Below are positions 1-11,354 of a DNA stretch of 64,000 nucleotides, piece after piece (within the stretch, counting starts at the first letter, position 1; each line of letters opens with the position of its first letter). The notes beneath the pieces were generated by a model. That model was not told where the DNA came from. It did no database searches and saw only the letters and a program-made list of their open reading frames with translations. A program made the position numbers and the translations under genes. Origin of the DNA: Physcomitrium patens (taxonomy: Eukaryota; Streptophyta; Bryopsida; Funariales; Funariaceae); the NCBI RefSeq assembly GCF_000002425.4, contig NC_037270.1:12941106-13005105 (forward strand). The letters run 5' to 3'.

Positions 1-63
1 CAACTCACGTTATAAACCATCTTTGTAAAGAGGTTGATACCACTAAAAGCGAAAATATTTCAA

Positions 64-109
<46 letters not shown>

Positions 110-1244
110 CCTTAACCACACAATCAAATCAACCAAAATACACATTATTTGATGCGTTACATTCTTTTCATTAACAGTATTATGATTTATAGAATTAATC
201 GCTTAGAAATACACCAATTTTTTGTGTACACATCATTTATTATGTACATGTCATTCTTGAAAATGTGAACCAAATGAAAGAATCTACATAATACATATAT
301 ACATACATTCATGTGTATATGTAGACCACAATTGTATCAATTCTCAAAATGAGAAGGTAGTTTTCGTTTCATTGATTGCAACTTGGTTTTGTAAATTCAT
401 TCTTGTGGAATTTGTGCAATCCTGTGTATACTTGAAGTAAAACCAATAACAAATGCAACTTCATCCACATCAAGTGATTTGAATGTAGATTACTTGTTGA
501 ACACATTCTAGATTCCTAAGAAGATCTAAGTGTCACATGAAGTTTGATATCGAATAACTCAATCTGATAAAAAGATCATGCAGGGTCTATGAACTAGTAC
601 ATTTGTGCTTGCACCTGTAGAATGACCGTGGATTCCAAGAAGCTGAAGAATTATTCAGGCGTACTAGGCCGCATTAAGAGACCCGGTCACATGCACAAAG
701 ATTGTTGTATTGCACACACAGCACAGAAATCCAAGTCTATCACCACGATACATTTGTTGATTAATATGTTTGGGAAACTGGGTCAGTATCAACTTGCAAA
801 TTGTACAAACGCCTCATACGAAGCGAAGGCCGTGTTCTGTATGTCACAATGTCACACCATGCGAATGCTAGAGGACTACATAGCATTATCTCCCAGTCAA
901 TAAGAAAAGAGCGTAAGTTGTTTTTTTCTAATTATAGCTGAAGCTTCAAAACCCAGTTCTGAATTTTGCCACTCATTCTGAACCGCTCGCAACCAGGTCT
1001 TGTGGCATCGCTCGAACGAAAACCTCCCACATCTTAGAATTATTCTAAAGATCACTACTTGGTACTACAATGGAAGGCTCCCTTCTTCAAAACTTAGCGT
1101 CATTCGATTGTAAGAAATAACAACCTTTCTAGATAGATTCCTCCAGATAAAACAGCAGCATGCGATGACCACCCATGCACAGAACAAAGGTGTCTCAAAC
1201 TTACGGTCATTTATGGGACACTGACTTGTGGCACACTTGTCACA
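1..1244. other. Intergenic, downstream of RPB9
   Basis: No gene could be supported here. The first 600 bases are AT-rich with a (TA)n run at about 64-105. An open stretch of 93 codons at 622-903 (plus) has no recognisable domain and no good splice signals, and I treat it as chance. The last few hundred bases should hold the 3' UTR of the minus-strand RPB9 gene. Confidence 0.6.
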
Positions 1245-2309
1245 TTAATCACGCCAACGGTAGCCACAATTTGGATTGCAACACACGAAGAACAGCGTCA
1301 TTCCTTCTTCTCCACGAGCAGTAGCCTGCATTAAACGCACAATTTGAATAGTTAGAATGACGAAAAGCTGAATAGACTGACAGTATGAAGAAATACTTCG
1401 CTTCCTCTCAGTCAACTTACCAATTCAAATTGGACATACATTACTAACACTTATTGTTTGGAGCAAGAAAAGGCGTTGTAGAGGATGCAAATGCGGTACG
1501 GAGGACATCTAAATCTTACTAAGAGACTGGGATATCAGTATTGTACTGTGGTACTTTCAGTCGAACTTCGAAGTCAGGCACATCACAACAACAAAAAAAA
1601 AATCTTGCTGATTAAGGTTGGAAAATGCTCTGGAGACTAAGACCCTATCCTCAAAATCTCTCAATTCAACACACCGTAAGTTCAACACATCGTCAAACGC
1701 AGAAAAAAGTGAATTTCAACCACAGGAGTAGAGAGGGCGTGCCTGGAAGAAGACTGCCTCTCCGTGCTGGCAGTTCGCACAGCGCACATTCTTGGTACGT
1801 GGCAGCGTAGGGTCCGAAGCAATATCCTGGAGCACCTGAGTCCGCTCATCTGCACTGTGGAGCACCTCATTTCTGTACACGCAATTATTGTCCGCAACCT
1901 CCTGCTCAAGCAACAACACTTCACAATTCAAGCTCACAGGCACCTCCACAACACCTTACCCTAAAACCCCAACCTCAAAACCTTCACATCGTCTGCCCTT
2001 CCCACGTCCTAAACCCTAACACCTTGAACAACAAGCGCTGTCAACAAGTCAACTCACCTGGTGGTCACAATTTCGGCAGGCGTAGAGCAAAACCTTCTTA
2101 TCCCGATCCTCTCTCGGATACAGAATATTGTTACTGCCACGCACCAAGCACCACCACCTCAAACAACGTGAGCATCGCAATTGGACGAAAGCTCTCCAAA
2201 GTGGTTCCAGACCTTAAAACCAGTAAGAAGTCAAAAAAAAACCCCAAAAAATGAAGGAAGTTGGAGGCAAGAGCGCTCACCACTCTCGACAAAACTTCAT
2301 GGTACTCAT
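1245..2309 (-). CDS. RPB9: RNA polymerase II subunit RPB9 (NRPB9), 114 aa, 4 exons
   Basis: Small zinc-ribbon subunit of nuclear RNA polymerase II (in plants related copies also serve Pol IV/V), acting in start-site choice, fidelity and elongation. Exons on the minus strand are 2281-2309, 2058-2133, 1743-1901 and 1245-1325; phases close and give 114 aa, the plant norm. The start [10 protein letters not shown] is the family start. The N-terminal zinc ribbon has C7, C10, C29 and C32. The linker carries [13 protein letters not shown] and DPTLPRTK. The C-terminal TFIIS-like ribbon has C76, C79, the C103-C104 pair and C108, ending GYRWRD. Introns 1 and 2 are GT-AG. The third (1326-1742) appears to use a GC donor: the exon ends CAG and the intron starts GCACGC. 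No GT donor near that point preserves the conserved [14 protein letters not shown] junction. The gene lies head-to-head with profilin. Confidence 0.95.
2011..2019 (+). promoter_or_regulatory. Telobox-like motif AAACCCTAA in RPB9 intron 2
   Basis: The motif lies within CCTAAACCCTAAC, and a related TACCCTAAAACCCC occurs about 50 bases before it. Teloboxes are known near the 5' ends of plant genes for the translation and transcription machinery. This one sits in the second intron, near the start of the gene. Whether it is functional here is inference. Confidence 0.35.
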
Positions 2310-3217
2310 GGTGACGGATTAGTATCGAACGTCGCAGCAAACGTTGAAAATTCGGCTGAACTCGAAACGGATGCAACGGCGAAAGCAAAAAACACAACCT
2401 GAGTAGCGAGAGGGCACTGAAGACACAGGAAACACTCTACTCACGAGACAAATCGATGAATGTTACTTTGTATCATCCACTTATCATCCACTTATCATCC
2501 ACATATCATTCGTTATTAGAAACACACGCCATCTTGAACGGATGATCATCGATATGATGGAAGACGTGTGGATGACTGCGCGGTCAGGGTGGATGATCAT
2601 CGATAGGATTGGACATCAGGCGAAGGATCGAGACTTGGGATGAATAATTATGGATGATACTCGAGTTAAACATTCATCTGTGTCAGGTGTCCGGCCCTGC
2701 TCTGCAGCCCTAATTACCCCGTCTCCCCCCTATGCTGAGATAGTCCCGCGTTTGTGTATCGCTCGCTGTGTTGTGTTGTGTTGAGTTGCTTCACTCTGCT
2801 GCCTCGGTCCCGATCGCGCTCGGTGAGTAGTGTACTCCATGTCTTTGCGTAGCTTCACGCTGATGGTGGTGTTGGAACTGTCCTGAGTCGTTTTTCGCTT
2901 AGGGCACGTAAGGAGGGCCCCTGGATCGTCCCAGTGTAGTATTCCGTGGTTTTTTTTTATTTTTTATTATTTTGATTGTTTGTGGTGAATGTAATGCAAT
3001 CGCTTTTCGAATCTGGTGTCGAACTGTGTAGCGGATGTCGCATCGCGAACTCTTGGCAGTGATTATGGTCAGGGTGGTTGATGTGACGTGAGGTTTTCGT
3101 TGTTATTGGTGGTGGTGGTAATCCGAGGATGTTTTGGTGCAGGTTTTTAGTTCGCAACTTAAGGGCTCAATTGAGTGCTACTAGGAGCTTGTGCAGCAGG
3201 AGTAACCGGCAGCAATC
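2310..3217. promoter_or_regulatory. Divergent promoter region between RPB9 and profilin
   Basis: The two start codons are 908 bases apart and point away from each other. Next to RPB9 are three 11-bp tandem units TATCATCCACT/A (2471-2503), followed by copies of GGATGATCATCGAT near 2542 and 2591, giving a cluster of ATCATCC/GGATGAT words on both strands. From about 2690 the GC content rises, as expected for a transcription start zone. A strong donor (CG|GTGAGTAG at 2823) and T-rich acceptors near 3142 or 3150 suggest a 5'-UTR intron in the profilin transcript. The features are visible; their roles are inferred. Confidence 0.55.
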
Positions 3218-4236
3218 ATGTCTTGGCAATCATACATTGACGATCACTTGATGTACGAGATTTCTCCTGGCCATTCGCTGGCAGCTGCTGCCATCATTGG
3301 CCATAATGGAAGTGTTTGGGCTCAGAGCGAGAACTTCCCCCAGGTAGGGATCTGTGGTCGGAGATCTGATTCGATCTTTGCCCTTTGAAGTTAATTGAGG
3401 TGTCAGAGTCTTGAAGTAGGAATGTGAGATCTAGTGGAGTGATCTAACGCCTTGCAGTACGACTGAATGGAACTGTCAAGATCTGTGTTCTAAATTATGT
3501 GAAATTGGAGATCACCATGGTACTGAAGTTATCTTGAAAGATGTCTTTTTCCCTCTTTTGAATTGGAGTAATGATCTTTTAGTCCCGACGCATGGGAATC
3601 CGAATTGTGATTGACTTCGAGCTGAGACAAATGTCCTGTGCGCTTGATTATCCTGGGGGAGAGTATTATTTTGCGAATTGGTTTGAGAGCACTGTTGATT
3701 GTAGTAAGATGTCTTCTGTGGTGTCAAGATCCGGGATGAACTTAGTTTTATCCAATCATTGCGGTTTGATCTCGCAGTTGAGCCCTGAGGAGGTGGACAA
3801 ACTTCTGAATGGATTTGAGGAGAACAGTCCTCTGGCCCAGAATGGGCTCTTTCTGGGAGGATCCAAGTACATGGTTCTGCAAGGTGACCCAGGCATTGTC
3901 ATTCGCGGAAAGAAGGTAGGTTGCGCTTCCCCATGAACGCTTAAACATGCTGAAAATTTCCTATATTTGGATGCTACCTCTACTTGTCATTGACGTTTCT
4001 CGATTAGAGTTTCCTGGCGGATACTTCAGTATGCTATGGCCAGTAGATGCTCTCCGTGTTACTTGCGAATCCCAACAACTGAATTTTCATTTATGTGACA
4101 GGGTCCTGGAGGTTGCACGATAAGGAAGACGAACAGCGCATTTGTTATTGGGATATATGATGAACCTTGCACCCCTGGTGAATGCAACATTGCCGTGGAG
4201 AAGCTTGGTGAATACCTGTTTGAACAAGGACTTTGA
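3218..4236 (+). CDS. PRF: Profilin, 132 aa, 3 exons
   Basis: Actin-monomer-binding protein that feeds ATP-actin to formins and controls filament growth in the cytosol; it also binds polyproline and phosphoinositides. Exons are 3218-3343, 3778-3915 and 4102-4236, all GT-AG and all phase 0, giving 132 aa, the plant size. It starts [11 protein letters not shown], the diagnostic plant profilin start, with the N-terminal helix and W3 for polyproline binding. Exon 2 carries the family blocks [10 protein letters not shown] and GIVIRGKK; exon 3 begins [10 protein letters not shown] and ends with the C-terminal helix, [12 protein letters not shown]. The three-exon layout matches known plant profilin genes. 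The open frame visible upstream of exon 2 (from 3592) is intron sequence. No truncation is seen. Confidence 0.97.
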
Positions 4237-5400
4237 AGTGGTAGTGTTCAGTCTTTTTGGGACAATATCTATTTGACCAGGGTCTGGAAGTATTGTTATG
4301 GGTATGAGGTTGTATTATTGTCCTCTGAAATGGGTTAGCAATGTACGTGAGTTGCCTACAAGCTGTTGCGTGGGTTGGTAGCGCTTCATCGAGGTCTGAG
4401 GTGTCGACTATGTGCGCGGTACCAGTACTTGAGGATGACAAAGTGAGGGAAGAGCATTTGAGCTATGTTCAGAGGTTTCAGTGAAGATCAATGATGTCTT
4501 GCAGCATTCGTGCGGGCATGATTCTCGAGCATCGTGTGTTGATGGAAGGGTCTTTTGGCTTTGGGTTTGTTAAAGCGAGGAAGTCGCTTAATTAGGTGGT
4601 GCTGCGTACGCCGTCTCTTAACATGTTCGTGGTGTTTGGACAGCTGTGATGGGAGGCGGCGTCTATGTCTCCGATCTCGTTATGCTTGTTTTGGTCCGTG
4701 AGTTAGTATGTGAGGGGTTCTCTGTGCCGTTTACTATGCGAAGAGTCATATTTTAACTCTTCTGTTGTCATGATCACCGCAAAATCAATGAACATCCTTC
4801 AACTTTGTCATGTACATTTTGTCCTGTGTTATGATTATGTGACGAGAGAATGCTCGCTCTCTCCCTGCTGATGAATGGGCTCATTTTTCATTGGAGTTAT
4901 GGGGACGTTGATGTTGAATCATTTGATCAACTTTTGCAGTTTGATTTGCAAAGTTTTTTGCATGAATGGAATGGCATATTTTAGAACGTGCCAAGTTCTC
5001 TCGTTTCTCACTTTGGTTTTGTTTCTATCTCTTGGTTCTGTCAGATTTACATGTAAGTTCAGCCCGATGCATCACAAGTGAGTACTAAACCCGGCATTAT
5101 TCTTTATGTGCATCATCTTACGACGAAGAGTGCCTTGTAGACGAGTGAAGTATTTGAACTGGGGTTGTGTATTTTTTGGTAGTTCTGTTCATCGTTCTTT
5201 ATCTAACTGAGCATTCTGTGAGGTGAAAGTTATATTATTCCCGATATGTGCTCTACAGAAGCAGAAACACGAGTACTGCAGAAATTGAGCCGTGGTTCTT
5301 TCCCGTATTCCACGGCCTCACCCATGTGCTTACTTACATGAACCAGACGTGGAGACATAACAAATTCAATTTATAACTTATTTACTTCCATTTTTGCATT
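4237..5400. other. Profilin 3' UTR and downstream flank
   Basis: Moderate-GC sequence follows the profilin stop with no further conserved coding block. The 3' UTR probably occupies the first several hundred bases. A 68-codon frame at 4875-5081 is hydrophobic by composition only and resembles no family. Composition falls to very AT-rich after about 5400. Confidence 0.5.
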
Positions 5401-7498
5401 GGTAATGAGCAAAATTGATGATGTACATAATACACTTGAATTTGAATTTGAACGGTGTTAGATCCTCGTAAGCCACTTTATATTATCAGAAGTTCACTTT
5501 TTCCTACCTACAAATTGAAGGCTTAAAATTTTTGTTCCTTTAAAATGAGAAGCTTTTATTCTCCTACAGCAGTTAGTTTTTTTATTAAAAGTCGTTACTT
5601 TTGTTGATAGTATTGTGTAAATTCTAATGAAAGTTCTGGAGACATTGTTCATGTCATGTAGAACAATAATGAAATATAATATGGTGAAATAATGAAATAA
5701 TATAGAATAACCAAGCATAAGATAATAGATTTTCAAAGCAATAATTTTGCATTGATATTGTAATATTTATAAATAATTAACTTTTTTGCACAGTTTTATA
5801 CGAATATATTATAGTTGCATTACTTAAATTTGTTTTTAAATTAAAAAATTGGAAAAATGAACTATAAAATATTAAAATTGACAATATGAATGGGATGATT
5901 ATATATTTAGAGTCAATAAATAAAAAGTAAAGTAAATATCATATATGAGTAGATTGTAAACTTAGAAGTTAGAATTTAAAAATATATATATATATATATA
6001 CATAAATATGAACTAATAAATTTAAAAAACTACAATTGAAAATAACTTGATATTATCAACAAATCCACAGAGAATTAGAAAAATAATTGAAATAAAATTT
6101 AAAACAAATATCTTTGCGAAGAAATGTTATAATTTCTAATATGTGCAATGGTTGATACTTAATATAATCTATTGTTGTTAATGAGAGTTATAGTCCTATA
6201 GATATCAAAAACTTCTTCCAAAAATTTAAAAATTTAAAAATATATTATGCAACTATTAATAGAATATTTCATATAAACTATGCTTTAGTAGCAACAGAAA
6301 AGACATTTGAAGATTTTTTAAAACAAACTAGGTTGCAAGATATAAATTTGTTATATATCTATAACAATTTGAAATTTTGTATTTTATCATAGAAGTAAAG
6401 TATTTTGTAACAAGCTAAAATTTTAATTTTTTTATATAGACCAATACACTTTATTACATATTTTATCATTTCTAAATTTTCAAATGCTTCTAAAATCTTC
6501 TAATTTTTAGAAAAATCTACTAAGTTACAGTTAGTATTACTTCACATTAAAGTCACATTAACTAAATTCTTATTACAGATTTCCAAAAAATGTTTAGACA
6601 AAATATATCAATAGAATATTTTAAAGATCTATTAACATTATTGAGATTTTAATCATGTCTATAAATATATATACATCTCTTGATTTATATATTTTTTACA
6701 AATATTATATGATAATTTTTATAAAATTCTTATATTTTAAAATATTAAATATTACTATTGTAAATTTTATAATAAAAAATATCTAAGAAGTAAAAATCAG
6801 TTAAATTGTAATTTATGATATATTAAAATTATCTAATACATAATTCTTTAATAACTTCAAAAGGCAAAAATATTTAATATTTTATTGTATGTATAAAAAA
6901 GTATTAGAAAATTACAAGAAAGATACAACAAAACATGTTCTCTAATAAAGAGAATTTTCATGAATTTGCATGTTTTGCCAATGGTGTTGTTAGAAAAGCA
7001 TCTTGTACTATTTGATAAGTGTAATTTGTTTTTTTTTATTATATTCCATGATATTTTCTTTTCTTGCCAACTTTTATAATTGATATAAAATTTCCAAATA
7101 TTCTTAACTTAAAATCAAATACACATTTACAAATTCTTAAAAACAAATTATATGCCTTGAATTAGTAAAGATCCCTCCTGATTTGATATGGTTTAAAGTT
7201 CTCAGAATAAATAAAACACTATTGATTTGAAATAACATAATTCAGTAACCTAACTAGATATTGCTGAAAAAAATTTATCTCTAAATTGCAATGTAATCTT
7301 CAATATTAAACGTTGATAAAATTTGTATTATTTTATTTATTAATAATATATCAAGATGACATTACAATGGATAATATAAGTGTTTTACAAATACTCTTAA
7401 ATATTCTAATATACCATATGTTTGAAATGTATTGTAAAATTAGTTAATTCAAATAGATTGATATTTCATTTTACAGTGTCTTAATATAAAAGGAAAAA

Positions 7499-7539
<41 letters not shown>

Positions 7540-7715
7540 TACATAGTTTTATTTTTTATCTTCTTTAATTCTAACAAGTTTAAAAGCATTACTAGTATAA
7601 TACGTTAATCTTTATTTTTGAATATTTTTAAATCTTAAACCATTTCTGATAGCAAATGAGTCATAATATAAAAAATTATTTTAAATTTAATTATATAAAG
7701 CATTAAAAATAATTT

Positions 7716-7750
<35 letters not shown>

Positions 7751-9360
7751 TTTGACTAAGACTTTTTTAATGTAAAATCTCTTGCATTCAAACGCACTTT
7801 AAATATTTGATCAAGCTGTAGATATTTAAAAAATTTATTTATTTATTTATTTTTATTTTTATAATACCAAATTGTTTTAAGCTTAAGGAACCTCATCATA
7901 TTTGTTGTTCTATCCAACAGATTCATTTTCTTTTGTAAAGAAAAGAAATAAAAAAACCACATACTTTGAAACATTTATAATTTGTTTTCTTAAGTTTAAA
8001 TATAATTTATTGCATTTAAGTTTTCTAAAATTGAAAAAAAAACTATCTTTATGTTTTTATGTTTTTATTTTTTAATATTAGAAGAGATTACAATATTAAA
8101 ATTTTAAATAATTGAATTTTTTTTGTTTTTATGGTAATTAATTGTATGTATGAGAGTGGTGAAGTTACCCTGTACAAAATATTATCCAAAAGACAGTACT
8201 ACAAAAAATTATACATATTTTTTATTCTTATTTTTATTTTTTCATCAGTGTTTCCTTCTATCATACAAATTTGGTAATGTTCTAAATTAAGATAAATCTG
8301 ACTTAATTTTCTGCTCATACTTAGTCTATCTAAAAAAATCATTTATTCTTGAAAGTAGATTGTTGTTTTTAACAATGATTTTGTTGATTGCTTAACAATC
8401 AGTACATATTTTTAGATTGCTAATTTTTTTATTATTCTTAAAAACTGCAAGGACTTTAAAAAGAAATGTTCTTGGTCTTATGTAACATTTATCCTTAACG
8501 TTATAAAAACATATAAAGATGTAGAAAATTCTCATAGAATTATACAACTTTAGTTACAATTTAATCTTATCTTCGACAAGTATTTTTAGAGAATTTATTT
8601 CGGCATAAATTAGTGTGTCATACAATGTCTAGCTGATTTCTTCATCTATAACCCGCTTAATGGCCCTATTAATAATATCTTCTATTAGACTTTTAGATAT
8701 AGTGATAATAGGATCTTCAGTCCCACAAAACTAATTGTTCTTACTTTTAGTCTTGTCTTTTGACTTTTGTATCTTCTTCACAATCCTCTTTTGAAAAATT
8801 TTAAAGGTCCACTTTTCCTTCAACCTTTCTAGGTTTGTATTCTATCTCTTCAATGAATAAAAATGCATTAACTTTCTCTAGGTTTCAGTATTTGAGATAC
8901 CAGCAACTTCTTCATATAAAACCATTGATGAGAAGTTCACCTCACATACTGCTACAACTTCAAAAATCTCTTTAATCTCTTTTTATTGCAAAATCTCTGA
9001 GAAATCTGCTTTTAATTTCATAATCTTCAATCTCTTAAAATATTGATTGCCACCTCTTGTAACAATCCACACCAAATGCCTTCACAATACCAAATTCGAT
9101 TCTCTTTAATATCACATATAACATCCAATATTTCATGCAATATCTAACTTGCACAAACCATGCACACCTTGAATAAATATTTGATTATCATGATGCATTC
9201 TGTGCCAAACAAAAAGTTGCAATCCTAGACCTCTATTCTTAAGAAGAGACCTCTATATCATTCCCTTCTCCAATTTTAGCCCCAGGTCACTTTCCTACCA
9301 TAACTCCCATTTGTCCCTTCAGTCACCGAAAAATGCTTGTTTTAGATGTTGTAAAACCAC
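5401..9360. other. AT-rich repeat-derived block
   Basis: Very AT-rich DNA with long (TA)n runs (for example 5981-6000, 7504-7546, 7720-7747) and poly-A/T. No host gene is visible. At least part of it comes from decayed Ty3/Gypsy sequence on the minus strand (separate entry at 8330-8475). The right boundary near 9360 is abrupt, where GC-rich sequence begins. Confidence 0.7.
8330..8475 (-). mobile_element. Ty3/Gypsy reverse-transcriptase relic
   Basis: Read on the minus strand, this stretch resembles the Gypsy reverse-transcriptase block with the family pattern of an aspartate, then A-x-N-K-I-x-V-K-N, then a leucine/arginine-rich stretch. It is a short, broken and old fossil. Neighbouring sequence up to about 9000 may belong to the same copy, but I cannot set its ends. 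Confidence 0.5.
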
Positions 9361-11298
9361 CCTAAAACTCAGGTTTGGCACTTGCCAAGTGGGGGAGATG
9401 TAGATAGATACACCTTACAACTTCGGTGCTACATGAGGAGTGGGCAGGTGTGCCGGAATGAGAGAGTCTGGCACTCCACGGAACGATGATTGTTCGCTGG
9501 AGATAATTGCTCGGCCGACTTACTTCAGTGCCCAATAGCCATGCCAACACTTTCAAGTGGGAGAAATCGTATCGCAGCAGCGAAAACGACGACGACGAAG
9601 ACGAAGACGGGGACGACGAGGTGCGACTGTTGTTTACATCTGCTCACGCCGAGTCGTAATGGCTTTGCAGTTTAGCGTTGCCGCGCAGCTACGGCACCTT
9701 TGTCGCGTCGTCGTCACATCTATCTGGCTGTGGGAGTCCACCGTGGAGGGTATCCGCATCTGCGGTACAGTCTCTTGGAGGGGTTGGCTGATCTGGACTC
9801 TACTTTAGAGAGCTTCGTGATCGACAAACCATGCCAATGCTCCAACGTTTATCACGTTTCAGGATTCGTTCTGAGTTCTGATAGCGCCAGGCGCCCATGC
9901 GATTCATCGCCGGTTTTCTCAGCCCCCCCATCACCTGCTCCTGTCGATGACGGACTCGAGGAAATCTCTCTTCCCATTGTGTCATTATTGCTTGGCACTG
10001 CGTATAGGTCGTGAGCTGAGGGAAAGGTGTGTAGTTTCGAGTGGCATCGATTTCTTGTTGTGAATTGTGCAATCGTACCTCGGCTCTCCAGCTGGTGGGT
10101 TGATAAATGAGAGGTAGTAGTGTGAGAGCTTCCGTCATAGGTCCATGCGGAGTGTCCTCTTGTGACAATGCTCGGATTTCTCTAGTCACAGAGCTGGAAG
10201 GAGTGTGATTTTAAGAGACTTTGTCTGTGGCCATTGCCATCCTTTCCTTGTGCAGTGCATTTTGTGAAGCATCTAGCAAGGATCACATCCCGGCATATTG
10301 CACGCGTTAGGCTTCCTTCGCCAATCATCATGACAGGTACGAGCGCTTTCTTTCAATCGCACCATTCTGGTCAATTGGGTCCCGTCACTAGTCTTCATGT
10401 ACTCATTGTAAAGGAGCTGGAAACTGGAAGCAGCAGATAAGATGCAGTGGTATCGCACCTCACGATGTGATCTCCATTGCGCTTCCATTTGAATTCTCAG
10501 CATAACTCTTAGGCTGTCATGTTTGATGATATATTGGATCAATGTGTCGGAAGGATTTCGCGACCATTTGAGATGATTTCAAGGTTCATAAGCTTCTGCG
10601 TTCGGCTTACATACACTTTCGCTAGTTATTAGTCCCTCAAGCGGTAGTATCACCATTTGATTGCAACATTCACAATGCTAATCAACCGCCTGAACTTGCG
10701 AGACTAAGCTTGCTCGTTAACTAGATCTATCACCGATAGTTGTTCTTGGGCACATCGAGAAGGATCGCAAGTGCATGAGCGAGACATGGGTGATTGGCAT
10801 TGACGATCAAGCACTAACACATGATTTCGTGCGAGATGAACAGACTGGGGTGGATATTTTCACAGGGGAGAATCGGACATTAGTGATAGCTGAGAAAGCG
10901 GAACAAGTGAGTGCCCACCACTTCAGACATTCCCTCCATCAGAAGCAACACACTAGTGCCCGTTTGTGTCTCGTCAACTCTGTTTCACTGGCATCATTCA
11001 AGGAAGCTCTCCATCTCTTCCTCTCTGCCTTGCTATCCATCCATCCACCTAAAATATATTTGTACTGCTTACAAGCAGAAAAAGTTACAGTATGCCGTAC
11101 ATCAGCTAAAGGACTCCTTACACTGTCTTCATATTATAGATTCAGTAATTCACCTCAACTACTTCCAAACGAAAAAACGTTCGTGTTGCGACTCTATTAC
11201 GCGCATTTGAAGTTGCCAATTACAACCGCTTCATATTTCAATTGGCAAAGCGAGAAATTTGTGGAGAAGTTTCAATCCGCATCAGGAAGGAATGTGGG
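9361..11298. promoter_or_regulatory. GC-richer flank upstream of the CCD gene
   Basis: Composition switches sharply near 9360 to moderate GC. It includes a GACGAC/GAAGAC simple repeat at about 9583-9622 that creates a spurious arginine run. Several overlapping open frames exist on both strands (for example 9800-10189 minus, 9700-10014 plus, 10775-11308 plus), but none shows a domain or conserved block. I read the stretch as the CCD upstream region, possibly with 5' leader sequence. Confidence 0.45.
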
Positions 11299-11307
11299 TA
11301 TAAATTA
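11299..11307 (+). promoter_or_regulatory. Candidate TATA box of the CCD gene
   Basis: TATAAATTA lies 48 bases before the CCD start codon (11355). A start site about 30 bases downstream would give a leader of roughly 25 bases. It is a good textbook match in a non-AT-rich setting, but no transcript data support it. Confidence 0.45.
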
Positions 11308-11354
11308 GGCTGCGTTGACACTGGCGACCATCAGTCATCTCGAGCGTTGTCACC

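Noticed and set aside
622-903. 93-codon open frame, plus strand
   Set aside because: No domain, no splice context and no conserved block; it lies in the RPB9 downstream flank.
3592-3936. 114-codon frame starting MGIRIVIDF
   Set aside because: Its first half is profilin intron 1 and only its second half is profilin exon 2; the acceptor at 3776-3777 defines the exon.
9557-9808. Arginine-rich frame suggesting a nucleic-acid-binding peptide
   Set aside because: The arginine run is a reading of a GACGAC/GAAGAC simple repeat.
9800-10189. 129-codon minus-strand frame
   Set aside because: No family resemblance and it overlaps other equally long frames on the opposite strand.
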